Positions 53,681 through 62,713 of a stretch of DNA of 64,000 nucleotides are shown here, one piece after another. Each line of letters opens with the position of its first letter. Within the stretch, counting starts at the first letter, position 1. Both the position numbers and the translations under genes were made by a program. The DNA comes from Chromatiales bacterium (GTDB taxonomy: Bacteria > Pseudomonadota > Gammaproteobacteria > Steroidobacterales > Woeseiaceae). The notes under the pieces were generated by a model. It made no database searches. It saw only the letters and a list, made by a program, of their open reading frames with translations, and was not told where the DNA came from. The DNA is taken from assembly GCA_004282875.1 (NCBI GenBank), contig SHLT01000002.1, forward strand, positions 29,709 to 93,708, in the 5' to 3' direction.

Positions 53681-55276
53681 CTAGCAGGCTGTGAAATAGC
53701 GCTGCAGGTAAGCGTCCAGCGAGATTTCGTCGGCTTCCTCGATCTGGCGCTGTCTTAGCGCGGACTCCGCTGCCTCGGTGGACAGGTTCTGTTCCTGGGC
53801 GGCACGCAATGGCGCGATCGACGCGAAATAGTCTCGGTGGCATTTTGCCATTCCCAGGGCAAACTCGAAAAAGCTGCTGCCGGTCTCTTCAAGTTCCGTG
53901 ACTATGCGTGCCGAAAGCGTCCGATCCGAATTGGCCACGGCCCTCTGGAGCACGCCGACGGCGGCCGCGTAACTGCCGTCCCCTTCGTGCCGGTCGATCG
54001 TCTCGGCGACCGCCAGAACATTGATCATGATCTCATTCGCCCAGTCCCGAAGTTCAACCGCCTTGCCGTCTCTTCGCAGGCGAAATTCCGGGTCACGACC
54101 ACGCTTTGCGGTGCCTGTATGATTGTGACGAATTTCCTCGAACTCAGCGCCATCGAGATGCGGGCTATCTTCGAGCAGGCAGTAGATCAGAAACGCCTCG
54201 ATGAAACGCATGGTGTTCTGGTTAATGCCCGACGGGTCGAACATATTGATGTCGAGCGAGCGAATCTCGACGTACTCGATACCATCGCGACGCAACGCTG
54301 CCGTTGGCTGCTCCCCTGACCGGGCAATGCGCTTCGGCCTCACCGACGAGTAGTACTCGTTTTCAATCTGTAGCAGGTTGGCATTCAGCTGCCGGTACTT
54401 GCCGTCGACCTTGACGCCAATGTCCTCGTAAGAGGGTTCGGGCGTACAAATGGCGCTACTCAGGTCATGGACGTATTCGTCCAGGCTGTTTAGTGAAATA
54501 TTGATACGAGACTGGTTCTGGTTGCTGTAGCCCAGGTCGCTCATCCGCAACGACGTCGCGTACGGTTCGAACCAGGTATCGGCATTCAGCGACGGGAGCT
54601 TTGCCGCGGCGCCAGCAAACGACTTGCAGACCGCGGGCGATGCGCCAAACAGATACAGGATTATCCATCCCATGCGGCGAAAATTCCGGATCATGCGAAG
54701 GTAGTGATCAGAGCGAAATGATTTATCGTCTCGCTCGTCCTGCAGCACGCTTCGGTAGGCCGGCCAGAACGCGGCGGGCAACGAGTAGTTGAAATGCACT
54801 CCCGCGATCACCTGCATCTGGCGGCCGTAACGGTGTCCGAGGCCGCGCCGGTAGATCGTCTTCATCCGGCCGACGTTCGAGTCGCCGTATCGAGCGAGCG
54901 GGATCTCACGATCCGCAGGTATGCGGCACGGCATGCTCGCGGTCCACAGCAACTCGTCGTCGAGATGCGCGTACGTAAACTGGTGAATGTCACAAATGCA
55001 GCGCAGCGCTTCCCAGGTTGTTGCGAAGGCCGGCGTGACGAATTCGAGGAGCGCTTCCGAGAAATCAGTGGTGATGTATCGATTCGTCAATGCCGAACCG
55101 AGCGCGGTGGGATGCGGCGTCTGCGCCAGGAACCCTTCCGGACTGACGCGCAGGGATTCTTTTTCCACACCCTTCAGTCCGCCACGAAGTACGTCGCTGC
55201 CGGCGGCAGCGATGGCCTCCAGCCGCTGTTCAAACCCCTGCCTCAATTCAATTCCTTTCGACCAGCTGCGCGTCAC
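53681..55276 (-). CDS. gshA: glutamate-cysteine ligase
   Basis: LKGVEKESLRVSPEGFLAQTPHP, YITTDFSEALLEFVTP, YGRQMQVIAGVHFNYSLP. Confidence 0.96.
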   Translation of the reverse strand: MTRSWSKGIELRQGFEQRLEAIAAAGSDVLRGGLKGVEKESLRVSPEGFLAQTPHPTALGSALTNRYITTDFSEALLEFVTPAFATTWEALRCICDIHQFTYAHLDDELLWTASMPCRIPADREIPLARYGDSNVGRMKTIYRRGLGHRYGRQMQVIAGVHFNYSLPAAFWPAYRSVLQDERDDKSFRSDHYLRMIRNFRRMGWIILYLFGASPAVCKSFAGAAAKLPSLNADTWFEPYATSLRMSDLGYSNQNQSRINISLNSLDEYVHDLSSAICTPEPSYEDIGVKVDGKYRQLNANLLQIENEYYSSVRPKRIARSGEQPTAALRRDGIEYVEIRSLDINMFDPSGINQNTMRFIEAFLIYCLLEDSPHLDGAEFEEIRHNHTGTAKRGRDPEFRLRRDGKAVELRDWANEIMINVLAVAETIDRHEGDGSYAAAVGVLQRAVANSDRTLSARIVTELEETGSSFFEFALGMAKCHRDYFASIAPLRAAQEQNLSTEAAESALRQRQIEEADEISLDAYLQRYFTAC

Positions 55277-55300
55277 GGGCGCGCGAGCATTTTTACCATA

Positions 55301-55329
55301 TTAACAGGGCCCGCCTCAGCGGGTACTAT
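55301..55329 (+). promoter_or_regulatory. putative sigma70 promoter for the bactofilin gene
   Basis: TTAACA-N17-TACTAT, 44 nt before the ATG. Confidence 0.45.
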
Positions 55330-55372
55330 GCGCCCTTGCTTTCTCTTCCCACCGACCCGGAGCCGACACGGC

Positions 55373-55777
55373 ATGAATGATTCAAAGCGCAGACGCTTTC
55401 GCGACCGCACCTCAGGTGCACCGACCCTGATTAATGAAGGTTGCAAGATAACCGGGTTGATTTCCGGCCAGGGTGACTACCAGGTCAGCGGTGAAATCGA
55501 CGGTGACTGCGACATTGACGGCAACGTCATCCTGGCCAGGAATGGCTTCTGGGCGGGCACGGTTAAAGCTAGCAACGTAGTGATATCCGGGCACGTTGAG
55601 GGTGATATTGTCGCGGCCGGAAAGGTCGAAATCGCCGAGTCCGCCAGGATTACGGGGACCGTCACCGGGGCAGCCATCGCTGTTGCCGAAGGGGCTGTCG
55701 TCGAAGGTCAGATGAAGACGACGGTGCAGCCGGAGCCTGTGGGCTTCGTCGAAAAGCGCAGCGAAGACGACGACTAG
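55373..55777 (+). CDS. bactofilin (polymer-forming cytoskeletal protein)
   Basis: TLINEGCKITGLISGQGDYQVSGEIDGDCDIDGNVILARNGFWAGTVKASNVVISGHVEGDIVAAGKVEIAESARITG beta-helical repeats. Confidence 0.93.
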   Translation: MNDSKRRRFRDRTSGAPTLINEGCKITGLISGQGDYQVSGEIDGDCDIDGNVILARNGFWAGTVKASNVVISGHVEGDIVAAGKVEIAESARITGTVTGAAIAVAEGAVVEGQMKTTVQPEPVGFVEKRSEDDD

Positions 55778-55807
55778 CACCAACCGCGGCTGTAAGTGGG
55801 CAACTCG

Positions 55808-55841
55808 GCCGTATTTATATTCCAATTTGGAAATATACGGC
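55808..55841. promoter_or_regulatory. imperfect palindrome upstream of the GGDEF-EAL gene
   Basis: GCCGTAT TTATA TTCCAATTTGGAA AT ATACGGC: outer 7-bp arms and a perfect inner TTCCAA-T-TTGGAA. Confidence 0.45.
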
Positions 55842-55900
55842 ATCCGGCAAACCCGGGATGGTAAACTGGAGCGCAGTTTTGGCCGAATAATAACGATGAC

Positions 55901-58348
55901 ATGATCGGCAGCAGGATACCGCGGTTCATACTCTATGCGACGGTGCTGGGCACCGCGGTCGGCGTGATCATGCTGTCCATGTTCTACGGGCAGTATCGCT
56001 GGCTCGCCCGCCAGATCATGTCCACGAGCTTCGAGGAGCATCGTACGCTGCTCTTGGAGAGCTTTGAGCGTCGCGCGCGCGCCGACCTGCACGCCATTGC
56101 CGATGCGCTTCCCCCTGATCTGGACGTCAGCAACGCCACGGCGGTGACGGCCGCACTCAATCTTGCTCTCGCGGAACACCCGGAACTCATCGGGTTGCGC
56201 CTTACCACCGATGCCGGCGAGTCCTGGTCGAGCGGCAACTACCCGCAGTTCGGTGAGGTCACCAAAACCACCTGGCTCGATGAGTATCTTCTGCTGTCGT
56301 ACCCGGTGACCGCGGATTCCATAGAGATCGGGCGGATATCAGGGGCGTTTGAGCTGACCTCGTCGCGCGAGGATCTCAGGGCCTTCGCGAAGCAACTCAG
56401 AACCGAGGAAGGCGAAAGCCGTCGCGCCAGTATTTTGTGGATAGGCGGTGGCACGCTGGCAGTATTGCTCCTGTGCGGCGCCGTCGTCTGGCTGATCGTT
56501 CAGGAGCAAACGCGGCGTATTCGGCAACTGAAGGCGCAGGCGGAACGCTTCCGCGACGCGGATTTCGGCGAGCCGCTGCCCACGACACGCGATGACGAAC
56601 TTGGCGCACTGGCCAGCGTGTTCAACGATATGCGGGACAAGCTACGCACAACGACGCATTCACGGGACTACGTCGACAGCATCCTGTCGGGGATGAACGA
56701 GGCCATAATCGTGACGACCGACAGTGGCGGGATCACGCGCATCAACACGGCGACGACCCATCTGCTGGGCTACGAGGAAGACGAACTCGTCGGCACATCG
56801 ATCGATTTCGTCATCAATTCGAATAAAAGCCGGTCGCTGGCGGATGATGCGCCGTCGGGCCTGCCGCATGAAGCGATTTTCGAGAGCAAATTTGGCGAGT
56901 CGATCCCGGTCTCGTATACCTGTTCGGTCATCGAGGGTGACGGGGGCGACACCAGTCGAATCTATGCAGCGCAGAACATTACGGAACGACGACGTGCCGA
57001 AAAACGGATCCGGTATCTCGCTCGCATGGATGCGCTCACCAAGATCCCGAACCGGATGCAATTTCAGCACCTGCTGCAGCGCGGCATCGCCAGGGCGCGA
57101 CGCGCTGGCAAGGCTCTATGCCTGTTCTACATTGATATCGACCATTTCAAGGAGATCAACGACACGTTTGGTCATCTTGCCGGCGATACAACGCTTGAAA
57201 CGGTCGCCGAAAGACTTTCTGCTGCCCTGCCCCCGCGCTCTATTATCGGCCGCCTGGCCGGTGACGAATTTGCCGTCATCGTGGACGATTTGTCGCCGGA
57301 CAAGGAGGGGCAGAGGGAAACATCGGAACTCGCGCAGACGCTGTTGAATCGACTGGCCGATCCCTTCTTTGTTCAGGGCCATGAAGTCTTCATGACCGCC
57401 AGCATGGGAATTGCTTACTACCCGAAAGACGCGCCGAACGTCATCGACCTGATTCGCAATGCCGACGCGGCCCTGTACAGCGCCAAAAAATCCGGCGGCA
57501 ACGTGTTTTCTTTCTACGTGCCGGAAATGAACGAGGCGTCCGTCGAGCGACTCATCACCAAGAGCAAACTGAAGCGCGCATTCGAGCGCGACGAGCTCCT
57601 GGTTCATTACCAGCCCAAGTACAACCTGGAGACCGGGGAGGTCTTCGGCGCTGAGGCGCTGGTGCGGTGGGAGCTGCCGGAGCGCGGCCTCATCCTGCCG
57701 TCGGACTTCATTCCCATCGCCGAGGAAACCAACCTGATCATCGAGATTGGCGAATGGGTACTGGACAAGGTCTGCGAGGACTTCAGAGTCTGGCAACGTA
57801 GTGTCGGGTCGCCCGGCCGCGTCTCCGTCAATCTCTCGCTCAAGCAATTGCGACAGCTTAATTTCATCAGTCGCATCGGTTCGATATTGCGCAGCTACGA
57901 GGTCTCTCCGACATCGCTCGAACTCGAGATTACTGAAACCACGCTGATGGAAAACCCGGAACGCACCATCAGGCTGCTCGACCAGCTGTATGGTCTCGGC
58001 CTGCACCTCGCGATCGACGATTTTGGCACGGGCTATTCCTCGCTCAGCGCACTGCAACAGTTTCCAATCAGCACGCTCAAGATCGACAAGTCATTTGTCC
58101 GGAACATCGTCACCGACCCGGACGACGCCACCATTGTAGACACGATCATTCAAATGGGACGCAACCTGCACATGGACGTCGTCGCTGAGGGTGTAGAGGA
58201 CGAAAGCCAGCTCAATTTCCTGCAAAAACTCGGGTGCACCTACGTGCAGGGGCTGCTCTTCGGCGACCCCATGAGCGCCGATAACTACCTCGAACTCCTG
58301 CTCTCACAGGCCGAGGGGACCGATACTCATCGCGCCCTGTTTGCCTGA
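55901..58348 (+). CDS. membrane HAMP-PAS-GGDEF-EAL protein (c-di-GMP turnover)
   Basis: Two TM segments flanking a sensor region; GRLAGDEFAVIV; GAEALVRWE, ELEITETTLME, IDDFGTGYSSLSAL, VVAEGVED. Confidence 0.95.
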   Translation: MIGSRIPRFILYATVLGTAVGVIMLSMFYGQYRWLARQIMSTSFEEHRTLLLESFERRARADLHAIADALPPDLDVSNATAVTAALNLALAEHPELIGLRLTTDAGESWSSGNYPQFGEVTKTTWLDEYLLLSYPVTADSIEIGRISGAFELTSSREDLRAFAKQLRTEEGESRRASILWIGGGTLAVLLLCGAVVWLIVQEQTRRIRQLKAQAERFRDADFGEPLPTTRDDELGALASVFNDMRDKLRTTTHSRDYVDSILSGMNEAIIVTTDSGGITRINTATTHLLGYEEDELVGTSIDFVINSNKSRSLADDAPSGLPHEAIFESKFGESIPVSYTCSVIEGDGGDTSRIYAAQNITERRRAEKRIRYLARMDALTKIPNRMQFQHLLQRGIARARRAGKALCLFYIDIDHFKEINDTFGHLAGDTTLETVAERLSAALPPRSIIGRLAGDEFAVIVDDLSPDKEGQRETSELAQTLLNRLADPFFVQGHEVFMTASMGIAYYPKDAPNVIDLIRNADAALYSAKKSGGNVFSFYVPEMNEASVERLITKSKLKRAFERDELLVHYQPKYNLETGEVFGAEALVRWELPERGLILPSDFIPIAEETNLIIEIGEWVLDKVCEDFRVWQRSVGSPGRVSVNLSLKQLRQLNFISRIGSILRSYEVSPTSLELEITETTLMENPERTIRLLDQLYGLGLHLAIDDFGTGYSSLSALQQFPISTLKIDKSFVRNIVTDPDDATIVDTIIQMGRNLHMDVVAEGVEDESQLNFLQKLGCTYVQGLLFGDPMSADNYLELLLSQAEGTDTHRALFA

Positions 58349-58531
58349 TCAGGCTATTCATGCCCGGTTCAGGCCGATCCTGCGACAATCGACAATACAT
58401 AATGCAAGCGATTGATTTAAGAGAATCTTTTGCTCAGCTTCACTCGAACCCGGCAACATGCTTAAATTACCGATCCAAGAAACCCGTCCTGCCAGAATCG
58501 CTAGAGGCGTGGGCCCGAAGAAGTGGAACCA

Positions 58532-58891
58532 ATGAACAGACTGATTAAGACAACCGCAGCAGTTGCCCTGTTATTTGCCGCACAAAGTGCGCTTGCCTGC
58601 GACTACCCGCAGCGTGTCTCCGTTCCTGACGGCGCAACCGCGTCCAAGGAAGACATGATTGCCGGGCAGAGAGGCGTCAAGTCCTACATGGCATCAATGG
58701 AGGAATACCTGTCATGCATCGAGGCGGATGAGGCCCAGCGAGTCCTCGGACTGGGCGATGTTGACGACAAAACGAAGCGCCAGCAGGAAGAGACGTTCAA
58801 CAAGAAGTACAACGCGGCGGTTGAGGAAATGAATCTCGTCGCGGAAGAATTCAATATGCAGGTTCGCGCCTACAAGGACCGCAACCGTTAA
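58532..58891 (+). CDS. small exported hypothetical protein
   Basis: Signal peptide MNRLIKTTAAVALLFAAQSALAC; helical remainder; followed by a terminator. Confidence 0.7.
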   Translation: MNRLIKTTAAVALLFAAQSALACDYPQRVSVPDGATASKEDMIAGQRGVKSYMASMEEYLSCIEADEAQRVLGLGDVDDKTKRQQEETFNKKYNAAVEEMNLVAEEFNMQVRAYKDRNR

Positions 58892-58908
58892 GACCTCCTT
58901 CAAATAAG

Positions 58909-58938
58909 AAAAAGCCCGTCCTGGACGGGCTTTTTTTT
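58909..58938 (+). terminator. rho-independent terminator
   Basis: AAAGCCCGTC-CTG-GACGGGCTTTTTTTT. Confidence 0.9.
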
Positions 58939-58955
58939 GTCCTGCGAATGCGGCG

Positions 58956-59177
58956 TTACTTGAGCTTGTCGATTTCGCGACCGAGATCAAACTTGTTCTC
59001 GGTCACAATGCGTTCAAGAACCCGAATGCGTTCCTCGAGTCGCTCGATATGCGCGAGCGTTTCTTCCAGCTCGGGATCCTGCTCTTTCTTTTTATCTTTC
59101 ACTTTCAGATACCTCTGAATGGTATCGGCCGTAAAGACGATTGCCACAATACAGACAACCCAAAACATCGTGTTCAT
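58956..59177 (-). CDS. small TM/coiled-coil protein in the psp locus (PspB-like by position and architecture)
   Basis: 73 aa: TM MNTMFWVVCIVAIVFTADTI then charged coiled coil ERLEERIRVLERIV. Confidence 0.6.
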   Translation of the reverse strand: MNTMFWVVCIVAIVFTADTIQRYLKVKDKKKEQDPELEETLAHIERLEERIRVLERIVTENKFDLGREIDKLK

Positions 59178-59197
59178 TGACGGCCCCTATGCGTTTA

Positions 59198-59596
59198 TCA
59201 AAGTCTGCGAAACTTCTCGTCGAGTTCGTAGCGCGACGACGTGACGTATTTTTCTATTTTTGCGAGACGTTCGTCCATAGACTCATAGCGTCTGCGCACC
59301 TCGTCAACTGTCGGCTTGGCACGCCGAATTTCTTCACGCAGCGTTTCCTTGCGTCGCTCGTCGTCTGCCGCGGCATCATAGATCCTGGACGACGATGACG
59401 GAATCAGGAACACGGCCGCAAGATACCCGGCGATCGCGAACGGCATCGCGCAAAGGAACGCAATGACCGCGAGGAAGCGCGTGACCTTCAGGTTGAACCC
59501 GAGATACCGGGCCAGCCCTGCGCAGACGCCACCCAGTACGGCCCGGTCTGCGTCGCGATAAAGGCGTCGCTCGGTCGTGCCGGCAAAGGTGGTCAT
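59198..59596 (-). CDS. pspC: PspC domain protein
   Basis: RRLYRDADRAVLGGVCAGLARYLGFNLKVTRFLAVIAFL. Confidence 0.88.
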   Translation of the reverse strand: MTTFAGTTERRLYRDADRAVLGGVCAGLARYLGFNLKVTRFLAVIAFLCAMPFAIAGYLAAVFLIPSSSSRIYDAAADDERRKETLREEIRRAKPTVDEVRRRYESMDERLAKIEKYVTSSRYELDEKFRRL

Positions 59597-59862
59597 ACGC
59601 GCCTCCAGAACTCATACTCACTGCGGCGACCGGAATACACCAGGGGCTTCTCCTTGATAAGTAAGGTCAGGCCGATATAGATAGCGGCGGTTACCCAGAA
59701 GAACAGCAACAGGCTGATGATCGCTATGACCCGGACCGTGCCGAGCTTGAAATTAAAGCGCTCCGCAATGCCGGCACAGACGCCGAATATCCAGCCGTTT
59801 TCGCGATTTCGGTAGAAGCCTCGCAAAGGGCCGTAATCAATATTCCACGTATCTCGACTCAT
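59593..59862 (-). CDS. second PspC-domain-like protein
   Basis: FYRNRENGWIFGVCAGIAERFNFKLGTVRVIAIISLL; 4-nt overlap with pspC. Confidence 0.8.
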   Translation of the reverse strand: MSRDTWNIDYGPLRGFYRNRENGWIFGVCAGIAERFNFKLGTVRVIAIISLLLFFWVTAAIYIGLTLLIKEKPLVYSGRRSEYEFWRRV

Positions 59863-59907
59863 TCTTTCCTCCGTAATTCTGTCTCTTATTTTGCCGGAAG
59901 GCCTGCC

Positions 59908-60588
59908 TTACTCGGCGTCCGCAGTGCGCTCAGCCGCAACCCGCGCCTTCAGCGCATTGAGTTCCTTGTTGACTGACTCTTCGGCCTCGAGGCTCGCAAA
60001 CTCGTGATTGAGGTCCTTGGGCAAACCAAGATCGTAGGCTTCGACCCGACCTTCCACATCATCGATGCGCCGCGTATAAGCCTCAAACCTCACCATCGCG
60101 TCGTCAATCTTGTAGTCATGGATCTTCTTGCGTGCCGCCAGCCGGCTGTTGGCCGTTTTGTGACGGGCCAGCAGCGCCTTCTGCCGCGCTTTGGCGTCCT
60201 CCAGTTTGCTTTCAAGCCGCGCGATATCCTCGTTGAGTTTCGCCAGGCCCTCGTCGACTGCCGCGTAATCGGCTTTCAACAATTCAACCGCTGATACGAC
60301 TCGAGACTTCTCGACGAGCGCGGCTTTTGCGAGATCCTCGCGGCCCTTGCGCATCGCGAGCTCCGCCTTGTCGTCCCAATCATGCTGTTCGCGATCGAGC
60401 GCCTCGATTTTGCGATTGAGGTCCTTCTTGTCGGCAATGGAGCGGGCGGCGGCCGAGCGAACCTCGACCAGCGTGTCTTCCATTTCCTGGATCATCAGGC
60501 GAACGATTTTCTCGGGATCCTCCGCCTTGTCCAGGATCGCGTTGATATTCGAATTCACGATGTCGCTGAATCTCGTGAAAATACCCAT
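59908..60588 (-). CDS. pspA: phage shock protein A (PspA/IM30 family)
   Basis: MGIFTRFSDIVNSNINAILDKAEDPEKIVRLMIQEMEDTLVEVRSAAARSIADKK. Confidence 0.96.
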   Translation of the reverse strand: MGIFTRFSDIVNSNINAILDKAEDPEKIVRLMIQEMEDTLVEVRSAAARSIADKKDLNRKIEALDREQHDWDDKAELAMRKGREDLAKAALVEKSRVVSAVELLKADYAAVDEGLAKLNEDIARLESKLEDAKARQKALLARHKTANSRLAARKKIHDYKIDDAMVRFEAYTRRIDDVEGRVEAYDLGLPKDLNHEFASLEAEESVNKELNALKARVAAERTADAE

Positions 60589-60625
60589 GGTTTTCCCTCT
60601 TTTTCGTTGAATCTTGTCTGTGTTA

Positions 60626-60642
60626 TTGCAGCATCCGTGCCA
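60626..60642 (-). promoter_or_regulatory. sigma54 (-24/-12) promoter of pspA
   Basis: Minus strand TGGCACGGATGCTGCAA: GG-N10-GC matching TGGCACG-N4-TTGCA. Confidence 0.8.
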
Positions 60643-60717
60643 ACTCGGCGGAATCGTCTTAACTCATTAATAATTAAACACTTAAACGCTGGGAGAAGAT
60701 CCGGGAAGATTCTTTCG

Positions 60718-60738
60718 AGTTGGTTGATTTGACCAACT
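60718..60738. promoter_or_regulatory. candidate PspF upstream activating sequence
   Basis: Perfect inverted repeat AGTTGGT-TGATTTG-ACCAACT between divergent pspA and pspF, about 80 bp upstream of the -24 element. Confidence 0.6.
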
Positions 60739-60775
60739 ATTCGTGTTTTTGCCTAATATCTGGCTTAATCGGCAC

Positions 60776-61795
60776 ATGGCAACCTCACCGGAATCGCAAC
60801 CCATCATTGGCGAAGCGCCGTCGTTCCTGGAAATGCTGGAGCACGTATCGCGCGCCGCACCGCTGTCCAAGCCGGTCCTGGTCGTTGGTGAACGGGGGAC
60901 GGGCAAGGAACTCATCGCGTCGCGGCTGCACTTCCTGTCGGACCGCTGGGAACAGCGCGTCGTCAAGGTCAACTGCGCCGCTCTTACCGAGTCCATTCTC
61001 GAGTCCGAGCTGTTCGGCCACGAGGCTGGCGCATTCACGGGGGCGGCCAAGACGCATATCGGGCATTTTGAGCGCGCCGACGGGGGCACCCTGATCCTGG
61101 ACGAACTCGCCACCATCTCACTGCGCATGCAGGAGAAGATCTTAAGAACAATCGAATACGGTGAAATTCAGCGAGTTGGTGGCAACGAGACACTGCGCGT
61201 CGATGTGCGCATCGTCGGCTCCACGAATGCCGACCTGCAGTCGCGGGCGGCGGATGGTCGTTTTCGCAAGGACCTGCTCGATCGGCTTGCGTTCGACGTT
61301 ATTACCGTGCCGCCGTTGCGCGAACGTGTTGAAGACATACTGCCGCTGGCACATGCGTTTGCCATCAACATGGCCAGCGAATTGAAGTGGAGCCTTTTCC
61401 CGGGATTCAGCGCACGCGCAACGTCCGCAATGCTCAGGAATAAATGGCCGGGCAACGTGCGCGAGCTCAGGTTCGCCATTGAGCGTTCTGTGTATCGGTC
61501 AGCCGACCCCGACAAGCCTATTCGGGAAATCTCGCTGGACCCATTCGATTCTCCATTCAAGATTGCCGATGCACCGGCGAAAGACCGCCCCGCCGTCACG
61601 CGCCGCAAGGCGCCGCTGCTGCCGGCCGACCTGAAACAGCGGCTCATCGATACCGAAACGGATTTGCTTGAAGCGGCGCTGGAGAAAGCGCGCTATAACC
61701 AGCGCCTCGCGGCAGACCTGCTTGGGCTCAGTTACCACCAGTTCCGGGGCAGGCTGCGGAAACTGGATATCAGCAGCCGGCCCGGAACGGTGTAG
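60776..61795 (+). CDS. pspF: sigma54-dependent activator of the psp operon
   Basis: VVGERGTGKELIASRLHFLS, ESELFGHEAGAFTGA (GAFTGA loop), GGTLILDELATI; divergent from pspA. Confidence 0.94.
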   Translation: MATSPESQPIIGEAPSFLEMLEHVSRAAPLSKPVLVVGERGTGKELIASRLHFLSDRWEQRVVKVNCAALTESILESELFGHEAGAFTGAAKTHIGHFERADGGTLILDELATISLRMQEKILRTIEYGEIQRVGGNETLRVDVRIVGSTNADLQSRAADGRFRKDLLDRLAFDVITVPPLRERVEDILPLAHAFAINMASELKWSLFPGFSARATSAMLRNKWPGNVRELRFAIERSVYRSADPDKPIREISLDPFDSPFKIADAPAKDRPAVTRRKAPLLPADLKQRLIDTETDLLEAALEKARYNQRLAADLLGLSYHQFRGRLRKLDISSRPGTV

Positions 61796-62713
61796 TCAGC
61801 TGTCGTCGCGATAGCGGCGGACGTAGATGGCCGCGGTCGTCAGGATGCCGCAGACCAGCAGGCCGCTCCAGAAGCCGGGGTCAGTCACAAATCCGACCAG
61901 GTCCATATGCTCCAGAAGGCTGATGTTCCCGACACCGTCGCGCCATTGCTCTTCCTCGAAGAATCGCTCGAGGCTCATGCCGTGGAACAGCGGCGTCATG
62001 TCACCACGCTCACCAACTATCGTCAGGAAGTAGTTGCTGCGGAAAATGATCCACTCCAGCAGGCCGAGCACGATGGGCGGCATGAATGCCATCAGAATCG
62101 GCATGCGCTTGGCCCACGTGGAAACGAACAGGAACCACGCGATAAACGGGGACATCCAGAGACCCGACGCCACCACCACAATGAGCGCAGCGATCCAGTT
62201 GTCGAACAGTGATATCGATCCCCAGACCAACATGCCGGCGTCGCCGCCTTTTGCCGAAACCCACAAACTGAAAACGACCAGGTTGACGAGGTGGGTTATC
62301 CAGATACCGACCGCGGTGATCGCAGGAATCACGATAGCGGCGGTGAGCAGCTTCGAGATGACGGTCTCGGCGTCCGTTGCAGGCATCGACCGCCAGAACA
62401 GAATACTTTTGTCCTTGCGCTCTGCGTATAGCGAATCCAGGCTGTAGAACACAGTGAGAAACATCAGCGCAACGAGAAACACCCAGGAAGTGCCAAGAAA
62501 GAACACGGTTAATGCGGCCTTGCGCTCTGCGTCACCGGCAATATTCTGGGCACCGAAAATAGCCAGATCGAGTTCTTTCGCAAACCCCGATGCCATCATG
62601 AGCATTGCCAGCACGCCGAGCGACACGATGACCGCGATGGCCGCCGGCGTCACGTAGATTGACTTGTGCTCCCAGAGCTCTCGTCTGATCAGGGCAGGTT
62701 GATGAGCAATCAT
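61796..62713 (-). CDS. ABC transporter permease
   Basis: Six hydrophobic segments; ATGA overlap with the ATPase gene. Confidence 0.85.
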   Translation of the reverse strand: MIAHQPALIRRELWEHKSIYVTPAAIAVIVSLGVLAMLMMASGFAKELDLAIFGAQNIAGDAERKAALTVFFLGTSWVFLVALMFLTVFYSLDSLYAERKDKSILFWRSMPATDAETVISKLLTAAIVIPAITAVGIWITHLVNLVVFSLWVSAKGGDAGMLVWGSISLFDNWIAALIVVVASGLWMSPFIAWFLFVSTWAKRMPILMAFMPPIVLGLLEWIIFRSNYFLTIVGERGDMTPLFHGMSLERFFEEEQWRDGVGNISLLEHMDLVGFVTDPGFWSGLLVCGILTTAAIYVRRYRDDS

